Source: Drosophila pseudoobscura
Taxonomy: Eukaryota > Arthropoda > Insecta > Diptera > Drosophilidae
DNA length: 64,000 nucleotides
Reading direction: 5' to 3'
NCBI RefSeq assembly: GCF_009870125.1
Contig: NC_046679.1
Location: forward strand, 31,620,001 to 31,684,000
Shown here: piece by piece, positions 29,323 to 42,870 of the stretch
Layout: each line of letters opens with the position of its first letter
Numbering within the stretch: the first letter of the stretch is position 1
Translations under genes and position numbers: made by a program
The notes under the pieces: generated by a model
What the model was told of the DNA's origin: nothing
The model's input: only the letters and a program-made list of their open reading frames with translations
The model's database searches: none

Positions 29323-32300
29323 GATCTACCGGAGTTTGATGGTGATCCCGAAGAGTGGCCAATGTTCAACGAAGCTTTCACTATGACCACTGCAGAGTAC
29401 GGATACAGTGACCGGCAAAATATGTTACGCCTCCAAAAGGCAATAAAGGGCAAGGCTATGGAGACCGTTGAATGTTTTCTTATTCACAGTTCTAACGTTT
29501 CAAATATTTTAGAGACCTTTAAACAAAATTTTGGTAGACCGGAGAAACTCGTAAAAAGCCAGATTAGTCGCGTTAGAGAATTTCCGAGCATTCGCGAAGG
29601 GAGATTGGAACAATTAGTAGAGTTCAAAATGAAGGTACAAAACTTGGCTTCATTCTTAGAAGCAGCTAACGCACGTCAGCAGTTAAAAAACCCAACATTA
29701 ATGGAGGAGTTAATCTTAAAGTTGCCAGTGCAACAGAGACTGGAGTGGGCACGCCATTCCAAGCAACTAGGAGATGAAAAATCGATCAGTCATTTAAAGT
29801 CTATGGCTTCAGGGATTGGCCGAAGAAGTGCAAGACTCAGGATTGGTTGACGATCAGGCGACGTTCAAGCCAAAGAAGGAAAAGTCGAGAGTATTCCATG
29901 CAAACGACATCGGACTTGTAACCACGAAGGCGTGCTCCGCATGCAATGGGAAACACGACTTGGAAAACTGTAACTCATTTGCCCAGTTAGCACTTGAAAA
30001 AAAATGGCAGCATGTAAGGGAAAGAAAATTATGCTTCAATTGCCTAAAGTACGGCCATCGTAGTCAAAAATGTAGACGACATCACCAATGTGGACTTGAT
30101 GGATGTGCCAAACGCATTCACCGTTTGCTCCATGCAGAATCAGTTAATCAACCAGGCGAGGAAGTAAAGTTCACAGGAACAGCAACGCATGAGGCTAGCT
30201 CAATGATTTTGTTTAAGATATTGCCTGTTAATCTTCATGCTAAAAATAAAATAGTGAGGTGCCACGCCTTTTTGGATGAAGGTTCTGCAGTAACCCTTAT
30301 AAATTAAAGCCTGGCAGACGAGTTAGGATTGCATGGGCCCAAAGAAAGTCTGACATTGCAATGGTTTGGAGAAAAGACATCAACGGAATTGGTCAGCCGA
30401 TTTAATATTGGAATATGTGATGAACGTGGAGGCAAGGTCTATGCACTAAACGGAGTAAGGACTATTAAGGATTTACGGCTGCCGAAGCAATCCGTAAACG
30501 TGTCTGAGCTAAGTTCGCAATACCCACACATAAAGAGTATTCCTGTGAAAGGCTATAGAAATGCTAGACCTGAAATACTAATCGGACTAGATAACCTACA
30601 TTTGATAGCTCCAAAGCAAATGAGATCTATGGGATACGTTGGGCCAGCCATTGCATTAACCAATCTGGGATGGGTTGCGTATGGAAAATGTCGCGGAGAA
30701 TCAGGACCCATGAGTAATGTAAAGGCCGTACATCTGGTTAAACACAATGACGAGCACATTGAACAGTTGGTGCGAGACTACATCACGAATTCGGAAATGG
30801 ATGTGCGGATTGTGAAAAACCACGTAGAAGGTCGAGAAACTGAGAGATCGAACCGATTGCTATCAACCACGACAAAACGTATTGGTGACCGTTTTGAAAC
30901 GGGATTACTATGGAAAGTGGACGTCGTCTTGCCTGACAGCAAGAAAATGGCAATAAAGAGACAATTGTCTTTGGAAAGAAAACTTATACATGATCCAGAG
31001 TACTACAAAAAATACTGCGACCTGATGGAAGCATACGAAGAAAAGTCATACATTCGGCATATCACAAGCAATGAACTGGAAGTGGACAAGAAAAAAGAAT
31101 GGTTCCTGCCTCATTTTGGGGTCTTAAATCCTAACAAGCCCGGCAAGTTGAGAATTGTTTTCGACGCGGCTGCAGAAGTCGATGGAGTGTCGTTAAACTC
31201 CATGCTCATGACTGGCCCCGACGGGTATCAATCCCTAACGGACATTCTTATGAGGTTCAGACAGAATCCGATTGGAGTCTGTGCTGACATAGCAGAAATG
31301 TTCCACCAAGTCATAATACGAAAGGAGGATCGATGTGCCCAACGCATACTATGGAGGAAGAATCCAGGCGACGAGATGAAGGAGTATGAAATGCAGGTCA
31401 TGACCTTTGGAGCCAAATGTTCACCGGCCTCTGCTCAATACGTGAAAAATAGAAACGCACTTGAATTTAGGGAATCGTATCCAGATGCGGTGAATGGCAT
31501 TATTAAAAACCATTATGTGGACGATTTGGTGCATTGTTTTTCATTCGAAGAATCGGCTGTGAGAGTCGTGAAGGAGATAGTTGACATTCATAAAAAGGGA
31601 GTATTCGAACTGAGAAAGTTTGTGTCCAATTCGAAATTCTTCAACAAGGTTTTTGGTAACGAAAAAGTAGCTGAACCCATAACTCTTGATAGGGATGAAT
31701 CTTCGCATTATCAAAAGGTCCTGGGAATGTACTGGTGTACACGCAGCGACGAATTTGGGTTCTCACTTTCGTTTAACAAAATTGACGCATCAATCTTTTC
31801 AGGATCAAGAATACCGTCTAATGTTTGTGTCTGACCCATTTGGAATTCTAGCCGAATATTCCCTGATCGCTAAACTGCTTCTGCAGTCAATATGGCAAAA
31901 GCGAATAGAGTGGGACCAGCCAATTGAGGGCGACGATATAAAGCAATGGAAATGTTGGTTGCGCAGCCTAAGCCAAGCATGCAAGATAAGGATACCCCGA
32001 TGTTACGCTGAAGAGTTCTTTGGGGAACCAATTGAACTACACATATTTTGCGATGCGAGTGAGTCAGCTTATGCAGCAGTTGGATACTGGCGCATACGTA
32101 CGAAATCTGGATGGAAGTCCGCATTTATAATGGGAAAGACCAAGTGTGCCCCAATGAAACTATCGACCATACCCAGGCTCGAGCTACAGGCGGCAGTGCT
32201 AGGAACTCGTCTCAGGAAATGTATTCTTGAGGGTCACGACGTCAACCCCAAATGTGTCCACATGTGGTCCGACTCCAAGACTGTCTTAACATGGATTAAA

Positions 32301-33704
32301 TCAAATCACAGAAAATATAAGCCATATGTAGGACACAGAATTGACGAGATACTTGAAGCCACAAGGTTGGAAGATTGGCATTGGGTTCCTACTAAAGATA
32401 ACCCGGCAGACTTTGGCACCAAACTCAGATCTGGAACTCGAGAAACCTCCTGGTTGAGAGGCCCTCAATTCCTTCAAGAGGACGCAAGTCAATGGAATCT
32501 AGGATCTTCAGACAGACGAACTGGAACTAAGAAGCAAGTTTACGTTATCAATCAATGAGATGTCTTCAGATGGATCTGTCAATATCGTATTCAGGGAGTT
32601 GCTGGAAAGGTTCTCTTCATTTACAAGGCTGATGCGAGTTGTCGCTTGGGTCTACAGGATGTGTGATCGTAAGATCAAACGAAAAGTCTACCTTGATGTA
32701 GCTGAAATTGAAGAAGCTGTACTCATAGTGTACCGCAATGTACAGGATGTTGCATTTCATGATGAGCGGGTGGCGCTGTTGACTGGACAGTGCATCGAAA
32801 AGAACAGCAAGCTGTGGAAGTTGTCTCCGATCATAGACGGAAGAGGAGTGATCCGCATGAATGGGCGTATTAATAACGCATGTTCGGTTGGAGAAGAAAC
32901 CAGGCGTCCAATATTAATGCCCCAAGGGCATCACGTTACAAAATTGATCGTGGGACATTATCACGAGCTATGGAAACACCAGAATGAAAACACAATTATA
33001 GCAGAAATACGCAGAAAGTACTACATACCACACTGCCGGCAGGAGGTTCGCCGTGCAGCTAGAAATTGTATGACTTGTAAAATCCTGAGAGCTTCACCAA
33101 AAATGCCATTAATGGGACAACTTCTTAAGGACAGACTCTCTCCGTACGTACGCCCATTCTCATATGTTGGAATCGACTATATGGGACCGTTTCTGGTTGT
33201 AAGAGGAAGGAGTACCGAGAAACGCTGGATATGCATATTTACATGCCTTACAATAAGAGCAATTCATTTGGAAATTGCCAGGGACCTGACAACAGATACG
33301 TGTCTTCGAGTATTGCATAACTTCATGGCGCGGCGCGGAAGACCAGTAAGAATCCGATCTGACAATGGTACCAATTTGGTGGGAGCTGAGCGTGAATTGA
33401 AAAGAGAATTACAGGACCTCGATCACATTAGAATAGCGAACGAGTTGTCAACCAAGCAGATCGAATGGCTGTTTAATTGCCCGCTAAGCCCCCATGCAGG
33501 TGGTGCTGGGAAAGATTGGGACGAAGTGTGAAGAGAGCCATAGGATACGCGCTGCATGACAAAAACCTGAAAGAAGACATACTGTATAGCCTAATGTGTA
33601 ACGCTGAAAACATAGTAAATTCCAGACCGCTTACACACATTGCTCTGGATAACCCCACAGACGATCCGATAACCCCTAATCACTTTCTTTTCTTCCAATT
33701 CTAG
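29320..33704 (+). pseudogene. BEL gag-pol, unit B
   Basis: Begins inside gag at the equivalent of 22010 (TACGATCTACC) and runs to the same truncated integrase end as unit A. The apparent open frame from 29200 starts in DINE and is chimeric. Shares the gag frameshift (near 29822), TAA at 30305, and frameshifts near 31810, 32557 and 33507 with unit A. It lacks unit A's 4-bp deletion, so RT is continuous in 30329-31834 with HYVDDLV intact. Domain order and motifs are as in unit A. It has no promoter LTR and no functional Pol. Confidence 0.88.
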
Positions 33705-34181
33705 CCAGACACCACATCCACAAGAGGAGAAGTACCAGCCAACTCGAAAGGAATGGCGCATCCGTCCGGGCAGAGATCCACGTTGCCCGGATAAGGCATA
33801 CTTAGAACAGGGGACTGCCAAGTCCCTGAGCTCTCCGTTAACGACTGGGCTAGTTTTATATACCGGGCCCCCAGCCAGGCTGACTCTCGACACGGCTCGA
33901 ATAACGCTCTTAGTCCGGCCCGGTCTGAGCTGAATGTGGGGGTTGGGATGAGGGTAAGTAGTGTATAGGGATAGAGGAGTGTGTGAGCTACTTATACGAG
34001 GCGGCACCACAAGCGCATCGTCAGTGTTGCTACTTCGCGAACACCCGCTGGCTGTCCGGGGCTGCTTATTTTCTGTACTCTCCCTAGGGATGTCCGCTTA
34101 TTCGAAGCTGACCTACCTATATGACCTGTATAGCCACCTCACGAGCTCATCAGACCAGATTTTCCAAGATAACAAATAGTT
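33705..34181. other. Unassigned tail after BEL (unit B)
   Basis: Same sequence as 26393-26869; no additional information. Confidence 0.35.
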
Positions 34182-35539
34182 TAAATAAATTATTTAGAGC
34201 ACATCTAAGAGGAATTTTTTTGTGGATTCTACAATTTGTAAAAAAAATTTGGATAAAATGTGAGACTTTTTCCTATATCGATATCAATAATATTATTTTT
34301 TAAATACCAAGAAAAATTTTTTTTTTAATTTCACCACGTACAATGACGATGCTAAATCTATTTAGTGGTGAAAAACGTAAATATGATATTTCACCATCTG
34401 ACCATTCCAATCTATTTATGGTTTGACGATTAATATTTTGTTGTTTAATCATTTCATTATTCAATTGAAATGAAAGAAGTTTGGTGTTACTTTTTACTGG
34501 CATAAAGGCCAATTCCTTAATAAAAAGTTGTTTATTATTTCCAAAGAGATATTGAAAATTAATCATAACGCTTGAATTCCTGTCGATTGTATTCATGTTG
34601 GTTTGAGATTTTGTAAGAAACTGAATGAGTCGTTGATGTCTATCTCCTTTATATACAGCCCAATTCAGCAAGAGTTCTTAGTTTAACAAAAGCATTCAAC
34701 CCAAATGGACACGCTTCAATCAAAAAGAATTAGGTCCACTAGAAAGAAGCAGGATCACGACGTCATTTTCGGTCTCGAATATTATATAAAACATAATTTA
34801 AAGCTTAAAGCTTTCAACTACAAGAAAATTCACTCCAATGATCTGGATGCAGCAAAGCAAAATAAATTTCGTTGGTTTAGATAAAGATGAATGGATGCAA
34901 TTGGTTACATACAAGGAGTATATCCAATTGAAACTTGATCAGTATGATTTTTTGATGCCTGATACAATTATAGACCATTCATTATTGACCACAATTAAGT
35001 GTAATTCTGATTTCGAAAATCAGATAAGCAGTATGTGTTTATAATAGATCAGTTTGGTAATAAAATTATATTTGATAGTGAGTCCTGGAGATCGTTTTAA
35101 AGATTATACATTTTTTTACCACATTTTTATGTTGGAATACGATACTTAAGCAACAAATAATATCCCTCTACTATAATAATATTATTCCAAAGTGTACAGC
35201 CTTACAAAAATTGTATGTTCAACTAGCTGATTTTGACGGTACTTATGATATAAAGGTGCAAATAGATTTAACCCGTTATTGCTTTGAAATTTAAAAAAAA
35301 TGTATAATTAAATAAAACGCGATGTTCTTGAGTATAGGCAAACACTTTTAAATAAGCAATCATCCCAACATACAAAATAAAAAATATAAATTATATTAAA
35401 AATGAGTAAGCAACAAGTTGTTAATGAAATACATAAGCCTGCTAGAAGAAATTTTATTCGTCGTAAATTCGTACAAATGGGAATTAATGACACGTGGCAC
35501 GTGGATTTAGTTGAAATGATACCCTTTTATAAGGAAAAA
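34182..35539 (+). pseudogene. Maverick/Polinton remnant, unit B (left part)
   Basis: As in unit A but with two private deletions: 22 bp near 34466 (between AATT repeats) and a net 5 bp near 34809 that breaks the frame of the unknown gene starting at 34705. The integrase N-terminus starts at ATG 35402 and is cut by the DINE at 35540. Confidence 0.65.
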
Positions 35540-36628
35540 CGAGGGGGAACGTTGTGAGTTGCTGCGGACACCGCAACTCTACGGTTATACCCGATACTAA
35601 GTCAGTATGGCTCTCCTCCGGCAGACGCCGCGAATATTTAACGACACGACAAAGAGTGCGTGCGAGAGAGACAGAAAATCAGTCTGAGCGTGACGTCAGG
35701 CGCTGCGTAGCCAGTGCAAATTGATTTGTTCCTTTTGGCTATGAAAATGATCTGATCTGATCCAGATTCAGCAACCTGATAGATATGGATATTATCTATG
35801 ATTCTGCGTTTTTAGTTTTCTCAAATCTGCAATATTGTGGATGCAACAGATTTTCGTCCTTTGTGGGGGCGGATGGGGGTGGGGCGAAATTCTGAGATAT
35901 ACGTTTTATAGTGACATCTTAAAGGAGTGTGTGTACCAAATTTGGTTACTCTAGCCTTAATAGTCTCTGAGATTTGTGGTTGCCTCAGATTTTCGTCCTT
36001 TGCGGGGGCGGAAGGGGGTGTGGCGAAATTTGGACAGGAAATGGTCAAGGTCCGATATCACAGGAGTGTGGATACCAAATTTGGTTGCTCTGGCTTTTAT
36101 AGGTTCTGAGATCCTTGAACTCATATTTTGCAATTGGCAAAACCGACCATGAAACCTGTGTGTTAGAGTGAGACAGAGCGAGAAAGAGTGAAATTGTTTT
36201 CGTGATTCTGGCTGTAATAATTATACGATCTGGTTCAGATTTTGCACTCTAGAAGATATAGTCATCTTCTACGATTCTGCGTTTTTAGTTTTCTCGTATC
36301 GTCAAAATTGTGGATGCCACAGATTTTCGCCCTTTGTGGGGGCGGAAGTGGGCGGGGCAAAGTTTTGAAATATTTTTGGAGCAGTGACATATCACAGAAG
36401 TCTGGATCCAAAACATCGTTGCTCTAGCTCTTATAGTCTTTGAGCACTAGGTGCTGAAGGGGACGAACAGACGGACAGACAGACATGGCTCAATCGACTC
36501 GGCTATTGATGCTGATCAAGAATATATATACTTTATGGGGTCGGAAACGATTCTTTCTGGACGTTACACACATCCACTTTTACCACAAATCTAATATACC
36601 CCAATACTCATTTTGAGTATCGGGTATA
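35540..36628 (-). mobile_element. Full-length DINE-1 inside the Polinton integrase gene, unit B
   Basis: 1,089 bp, minus orientation, with the hairpin-bearing 3' end at 35540 and the palindromic 5' end ATACTCATTTTGAGTAT then CGGGTATA at 36628. The integrase reading is FYKEK before it and NKGYIYWLTVIDTF after it, so the insertion split one gene. Confidence 0.85.
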
Positions 36629-37080
36629 AAAAGGATATAGATACTGGCTGACAGTAAAACAAAGGATATATATACTGGCTGACAGTTATTGACACGTTCC
36701 CGTTAAGTCTAAAACCGCTTTAGATGTTTTATCAGCATTGAAGAAAATATTAAAAATATCTAAACATAAACATAAAAATATTCAATCTGATTAAGGAAAG
36801 GAGTTTTTTAATGTAGCCTTCGGAGAGTTTATGAAAAAGAATAACATTAACCATTACCATACATATATGTACACACCTTACGGCATCTATTTGTGAACGT
36901 TTTAATAGAGCATTAAAAAGTCGTATGTGGAAAATGTTTAGTATGCAGGGTAATCATACGTGGATACGTACCTTGCATGACTTACTAAATGATTACAATA
37001 ATTCATATCACCGTACTATAAAAATGAAGCCTACAGATTGTAATGAACAGTTTGTCGAACGTAAAAATGAAAAAATGTAG
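36629..37080 (+). pseudogene. Polinton integrase, C-terminal part, unit B
   Basis: Continues the integrase interrupted at 35540: LTVIDTF near 36680, LDVLSALKKI, then QSD near 36785 followed by a stop, HYHTYMYTP, and the last catalytic block ERFNRALKSRMW near 36895. After that come DLLNDYNNSYHRTIKMKP and a TAG at 37078. A frameshift after DTF and two internal stops kill it. A near-duplicate of ~27 bases (GGATATAGATACTGGCTGAC and GGATATATATACTGGCTGAC) lies just right of the DINE, a local duplication made at or after insertion. DDE integrases of this type insert Polintons with 6-bp duplications; here only a relic remains. Confidence 0.75.
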
Positions 37081-37826
37081 TTAATAGACCACATGGGTAA
37101 ATTTGACGTTTTGGCAATGACATCAGCGAGCAGAGGATACGTTACACGTATCGTAAGAGGGACAAGTGAAGAGAAAGACAGATGAATTGTCAAAAATGAC
37201 ATTACTTTCTCCTTCGACCTCTCTCTCTCTTGCTAAGATCTTTTGGGAGCATGACCATCGTTCTTTTCCTTCCAAACCACTCCAATGTGCAGACGTATAA
37301 GCGCACAGCCCCAGGGAAAATGCTGCAACGTGGATTAAAAGAGCCCAAAACTTATCCGAGCCTATTAAAACCATCCACGGTCATTTTTAGTGGTACAAAA
37401 GGAAATAAATTCCAGTGAAACCAATTCGAATCAGTGCCAAAACATCTTTGTAGGGTGAGTGCACAATTAGTGGAAAAAGTCAGGATAAAATGTATGCACC
37501 TTTTCCTAACGTAGGGCATCCGCTTTTTTGCAAAGCTTGAATGTAACACAGATAATAGTGAACCAGACTTACAGGGCAAGGGTCCCCGATTCGGGTTGTG
37601 AAGAAAGCGCAGAGAACGAGACACCAGCGAAAACCAGCGTAGTATTGGGCGTATTATCTACCGCAGCGGCGTCTACGTCTGCTCCAGCACGCATCACGCC
37701 CAGAAAGAAAACTCTTTGGGCGAAATGTACACATACCCTAATAGGCTCTGCACACTGAGCCCATCCCGGGGGAATGGTGGGATTTTTTGACAAATGTGAA
37801 ACTCCGATTCACACTGCCACCATCCA
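37081..37826. other. Unassigned region between Polinton relic and Myb-like gene (unit B)
   Basis: No recognised gene. Overlapping modest frames on both strands (37528-37758 plus, 37569-37793 minus) show no motif. GGCTC and GAGCC flank TGCACACT near 37746, a small hairpin. Repeated at 45797-46542; the part next to the Myb-like gene also occurs at 56892-56980. Confidence 0.35.
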
Positions 37827-38262
37827 TCAAAAACAGCTGATGCCAATAACAAGTTCATTAAATTTGCGCGGAAGATTTATTAATTCTTGGTTATTATAAT
37901 GGATGATGAAGACTTCTAATAAGTCGTTCTGGAATTTTGTTTGGGTGCTGATCAAGTCCTCCACCATCTTCTCCTGCCTAACGTGGTGGTCCTTTTGTTG
38001 TTCGAGACGCTCCTGGGCGATCTCTGCCAGCAACGAAATGTCGGTCTTTTTCTTTTTCTTTGGCGGAGGCCCAGACAAGGTGCTGGAGCTACAAGATCCG
38101 TCCAGGTCCATCTCAATAATTTCCGAAAAGTACTCATCAGGATCTGCAATGAACACCTTAAATGAAATATATTTTTTTTAGCAATAAATTAATATAACTT
38201 ACTGTCGTTGTCCAATGTGCTCTGCTCCATGTTGTTTATCCGGTCATGTTCTCGAGCTTTGT
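37827..38262 (-). pseudogene. Myb/SANT-like transposon gene, 3' part (unit B)
   Basis: Minus strand. First exon end MEQSTLDND (38190-38240), 60-bp intron with GTAAGT and TTCATTGCAG, then an exon down to 37827 encoding DPDEYFSEIIEMDLDG, GPPPKKKKKTD, and a helical EIAQERLEQQKDHHVRQEKM tail. The DNA-binding domain seen in unit C is missing because the B/C junction at 38261 cuts upstream of this exon. Confidence 0.65.
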
Positions 38263-41200
38263 TAGAGAATTTCCGAGCATTCGCGAAGGGAGATTGGAAC
38301 AATTAGTAGAGTTCAAAATGAAGGTACAAAACTTGGCTTCATTCTTAGAAGCAGCTAACGCACGTCAGCAGTTAAAAAACCCAACATTAATGGAGGAGTT
38401 AATCTTAAAGTTGCCAGTGCAACAGAGACTGGAGTGGGCACGCCATTCCAAGCAACTAGGAGATGAAAAATCGATCAGTCATTTAAAGTCTATGGCTTCA
38501 GGGATTGGCCGAAGAAGTGCAAGACTCAGGATTGGTTGACGATCAGGCGACGTTCAAGCCAAAGAAGGAAAAGTCGAGACTATTCCATGCAAACGACATC
38601 GGACTTGTAACCACGAAGGCGTGCTCCGCATGCAATGGGAAACACGACTTGGAAAACTGTAACTCATTTGCCCAGTTAGCACTTGAAAAAAAATGGCAGC
38701 ATGTAAGGGAAAGAAAATTATGCTTCAATTGCCTAAAGTACGGCCATCGTAGTCAAAAATGTAGACGACATCACCAATGTGGACTTGATGGATGTGCCAA
38801 ACGCATTCACCGTTTGCTCCATGCAGAATCAGTTAATCAACCAGGCGAGGAAGTAAAGTTCACAGGAACAGCAACGCATGAGGCTAGCTCAATGATTTTG
38901 TTTAAGATATTGCCTGTTAATCTTCATGCTAAAAATAAAATAGTGAGGTGCCACGCCTTTTTGGATGAAGGTTCTGCAGTAACCCTTATAAATTAAAGCC
39001 TGGCAGACGAGTTAGGATTGCATGGGCCCAAAGAAAGTCTGACATTGCAATGGTTTGGAGAAAAGACATCAACGGAATTGGTCAGCCGATTTAATATTGG
39101 AATATGTGATGAACGTGGAGGCAAGGTCTATGCACTAAACGGAGTAAGGACTATTAAGGATTTACGGCTGCCGAAGCAATCCGTAAACGTGTCTGAGCTA
39201 AGTTCGCAATACCCACACATAAAGAGTATTCCTGTGAAAGGCTATAGAAATGCTAGACCTGAAATACTAATCGGACTAGATAACCTACATTTGATAGCTC
39301 CAAAGCAAATGAGATCTATGGGATACGTTGGGCCAGCCATTGCATTAACCAATCTGGGATGGGTTGCGTATGGAAAATGTCGCGGAGAATCAGGTCCCAT
39401 GAGTAATGTAAAGGCCGTACATCTGGTTAAACACAATGACGAGCACATTGAACAGTTGGTGCGAGACTACATCACGAATTCGGAAATGGATGTGCGGATT
39501 GTGAAAAACCACGTAGAAGGTCGAGAAACTGAGAGATCGAACCGATTGCTATCAACCACGACAAAACGTATTGGTGACCGTTTTGAAACGGGATTACTAT
39601 GGAAAGTGGACGTCGTCTTGCCTGACAGCAAGAAAATGGCAATAAAGAGACAATTGTCTTTGGAAAGAAAACTTATACATGATCCAGAGTACTACAAAAA
39701 ATACTGCGACCTGATGGAAGCATACGAAGAAAAGTCATACATTCGGCATATCACAAGCAATGAACTGGAAGTGGACAAGAAAAAAGAATGGTTCCTGCCT
39801 CATTTTGGGGTCTTAAATCCTAACAAGCCCGGCAAGTTGAGAATTGTTTTCGACGCGGCTGCAGAAGTCGATGGAGTGTCGTTAAACTCCATGCTCATGA
39901 CTGGCCCCGACGGGTATCAATCCCTAACGGACATTCTTATGAGGTTCAGACAGAATCCGATTGGAGTCTGTGCTGACATAGCAGAAATGTTCCACCAAGT
40001 CATAATACGAAAGGAGGATCGATGTGCCCAACGCATACTATGGAGGAAGAATCCAGGCGACGAGATGAAGGAGTATGAAATGCAGGTCATGACCTTTGGA
40101 GCCAAATGTTCACCGGCCTCTGCTCAATACGTGAAAAATAGAAACGCACTTGAATTTAGGGAATCGTATCCAGATGCGGTGAATGGCATTATTAAAAACC
40201 ATTATGTGGACGATTTGGTGCATTGTTTTTCATTCGAAGAATCGGCTGTGAGAGTCGTGAAGGAGATAGTTGACATTCATAAAAAGGGAGTATTCGAACT
40301 GAGAAAGTTTGTGTCCAATTCGAAATTCTTCAACAAGGTTTTTGGTAACGAAAAAGTAGCTGAACCCATAACTCTTGATAGGGATGAATCTTCGCATTAT
40401 CAAAAGGTCCTGGGAATGTACTGGTGTACACGCAGCGACGAATTTGGGTTCTCACTTTCGTTTAACAAAATTGACGCATCAATCTTTTCAGGATCAAGAA
40501 TACCGTCTAATGTTTGTGTCTGACCCATTTGGAATTCGATCCGAATATTCCCTGATCGCTAAACTGCTTCTGCAGTCAATATGGCAAAAGCGAATAGAGT
40601 GGGACCAGCCAATTGAGGGCGACGATATAAAGCAATGGAAATGTTGGTTGCGCAGCCTAAGCCAAGCATGCAAGATAAGGATACCCCGATGTTACGCTGA
40701 AGAGTTCTTTGGGGAACCAATTGAACTACACATATTTTGCGATGCGAGTGAGTCAGCTTATGCAGCAGTTGGATACTGGCGCATACGTACGAAATCTGGA
40801 TGGAAGTCCGCATTTATAATGGGAAAGACCAAGTGTGCCCCAATGAAACTATCGACCATACCCAGGCTCGAGCTACAGGCGGCAGTGCTAGGAACTCGTC
40901 TCAGGAAATGTATTCTTGAGGGTCACGACGTCAACCCCAAATGTGTCCACATGTGGTCCGACTCCAAGACTGTCTTAACATGGATTAAATCAAATCACAG
41001 AAAATATAAGCCATATGTAGGACACAGAATTGACGAGATACTTGAAGCCACAAGGTTGGAAGATTGGCATTGGGTGCCTACTAAAGATAACCCGGCAGAC
41101 TTTGGCACCAAACTCAGATCTGGAACTCGAGAAACCTCCTGGTTGAGAGGCCCTCAATTCCTTCAAGAGGACGCAAGTCAATGGAATCTAGGATCTTCAG

Positions 41201-42393
41201 ACAGACGAACTGGAACTAAGAAGCAAGTTTACGTTATCAATCAATGAGATGTCTTCAGATGGATCTGTCAATATCGTATTCAGGGAGTTGCTGGAAAGGT
41301 TCTCTTCATTTACAAGGCTGATGCGAGTTGTCGCTTGGGTCTACAGGATGTGTGATCGTAAGATCAAACGAAAAGTCTACCTTGATGTAGCTGAAATTGA
41401 AGAAGCTGTACTCATAGTGTACCGCAATGTACAGGATGTTGCATTTCATGATGAGCGGGTGGCGCTGTTGACTGGACAGTGCATCGAAAAGAACAGCAAG
41501 CTGTGGAAGTTGTCTCCGATCATAGACGGAAGAGGAGTGATCCGCATGAATGGGCGTATTAATAACGCATGTTCGGTTGGAGAAGAAACCAGGCGTCCAA
41601 TATTAATGCCCCAAGGGCATCACGTTACAAAATTGATCGTGGGACATTATCACGAGCTATGGAAACACCAGAATGAAAACACAATTATAGCAGAAATACG
41701 CAGAAAGTACTACATACCACACTGCCGGCAGGAGGTTCGCCGTGCAGCTAGAAATTGTATGACTTGTAAAATCCTGAGAGCTTCACCAAAAATGCCATTA
41801 ATGGGACAACTTCTTAAGGACAGACTCTCTCCGTACGTACGCCCATTCTCATATGTTGGAATCGACTATATGGGACCGTTTCTGGTTGTAAGAGGAAGGA
41901 GTACCGAGAAACGCTGGATATGCATATTTACATGCCTTACAATAAGAGCAATTCATTTGGAAATTGCCAGGGACCTGACAACAGATACGTGTCTTCGAGT
42001 ATTGCATAACTTCATGGCGCGGCGCGGAAGACCAGTAAGAATCCGATCTGACAATGGTACCAATTTGGTGGGAGCTGAGCGTGAATTGAAAAGAGAATTA
42101 CAGGACCTCGATCACATTAGAATAGCGAACGAGTTGTCAACCAAGCAGATCGAATGGCTGTTTAATTGCCCGCTAAGCCCCCATGCAGGTGGTGCTGGGA
42201 AAGATTGGGACGAAGTGTGAAGAGAGCCATAGGATACGCGCTGCATGACAAAAACCTGAAAGAAGACATACTGTATAGCCTAATGTGTAACGCTGAAAAC
42301 ATAGTAAATTCCAGACCGCTTACACACATTGCTCTGGATAACCCCACAGACGATCCGATAACCCCTAATCACTTTCTTTTCTTCCAATTCTAG
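38261..42393 (+). pseudogene. BEL gag-pol, unit C
   Basis: Begins at the equivalent of 22265 in gag (GTTAGAGAATTTCCG), so it has less gag than unit B. Otherwise same domains and same ancestral breaks: gag shift near 38511, TAA at 38994, shifts near 40499, 41246 and 42196. Like unit B it lacks the 4-bp deletion, so RT is open in 39018-40523. A private change GAATTCGATCCG (40536-40547) replaces GAATTCTAGCCG. Confidence 0.88.
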
Positions 42394-42870
42394 CCAGACA
42401 CCACATCCACAAGAGGAGAATTACCAGCCAACTCGAAAGGAATGGCGCATCCGTCCGGGCAGAGATCCACGTTGCCCGGATAAGGCATACTTAGAACAGG
42501 GGACTGCCAAGTCCCTGAGCTCTCCGTTAACGACTGGGCTAGTTTTATATACCGGGCCCCCAGCCAGGCTGACTCTCGACACGGCTCGAATAACGCTCTT
42601 AGTCCGGCCCGGTCTGAGCTGAATGTGGGGGTTGGGATGAGGGTAAGTAGTGTATAGGGATAGAGGAGTGTGTGAGCTACTTATACGAGGCGGCACCACA
42701 AGCGCATCGTCAGTGTTGCTACTTCGCGAACACCCGCTGGCTGTCCGGGGCTGCTTATTTTCTGTACTCTCCCTAGGGATGTCCGCTTATTCGAAGCTGA
42801 CCTACCTATATGACCTGTATAGCCACCTCACGAGCTCATCAGACCAGATTTTCCAAGATAACAAATAGTT
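42394..42870. other. Unassigned tail after BEL (unit C)
   Basis: Same as 26393-26869, with one base change near 42421. Confidence 0.35.

Larger units (their letters stand above)
29320..38262. repeat. Composite tandem unit B
   Basis: Starts in BEL gag, passes through the complete DINE and Polinton relic, and ends in the Myb-like gene at 38261-38262. Corresponding positions lie 8,689-8,716 bp further in unit C. Confidence 0.85.

Noticed and set aside
29200..29330. ATG at 29200 as a new gag start
   Set aside because: It lies in antisense DINE fused to BEL gag at the tandem junction; chimeric frame by chance.
37569..37793. Plus and minus small frames between Polinton relic and Myb-like gene
   Set aside because: No motif, overlapping on both strands and no splice support; not reported as genes.
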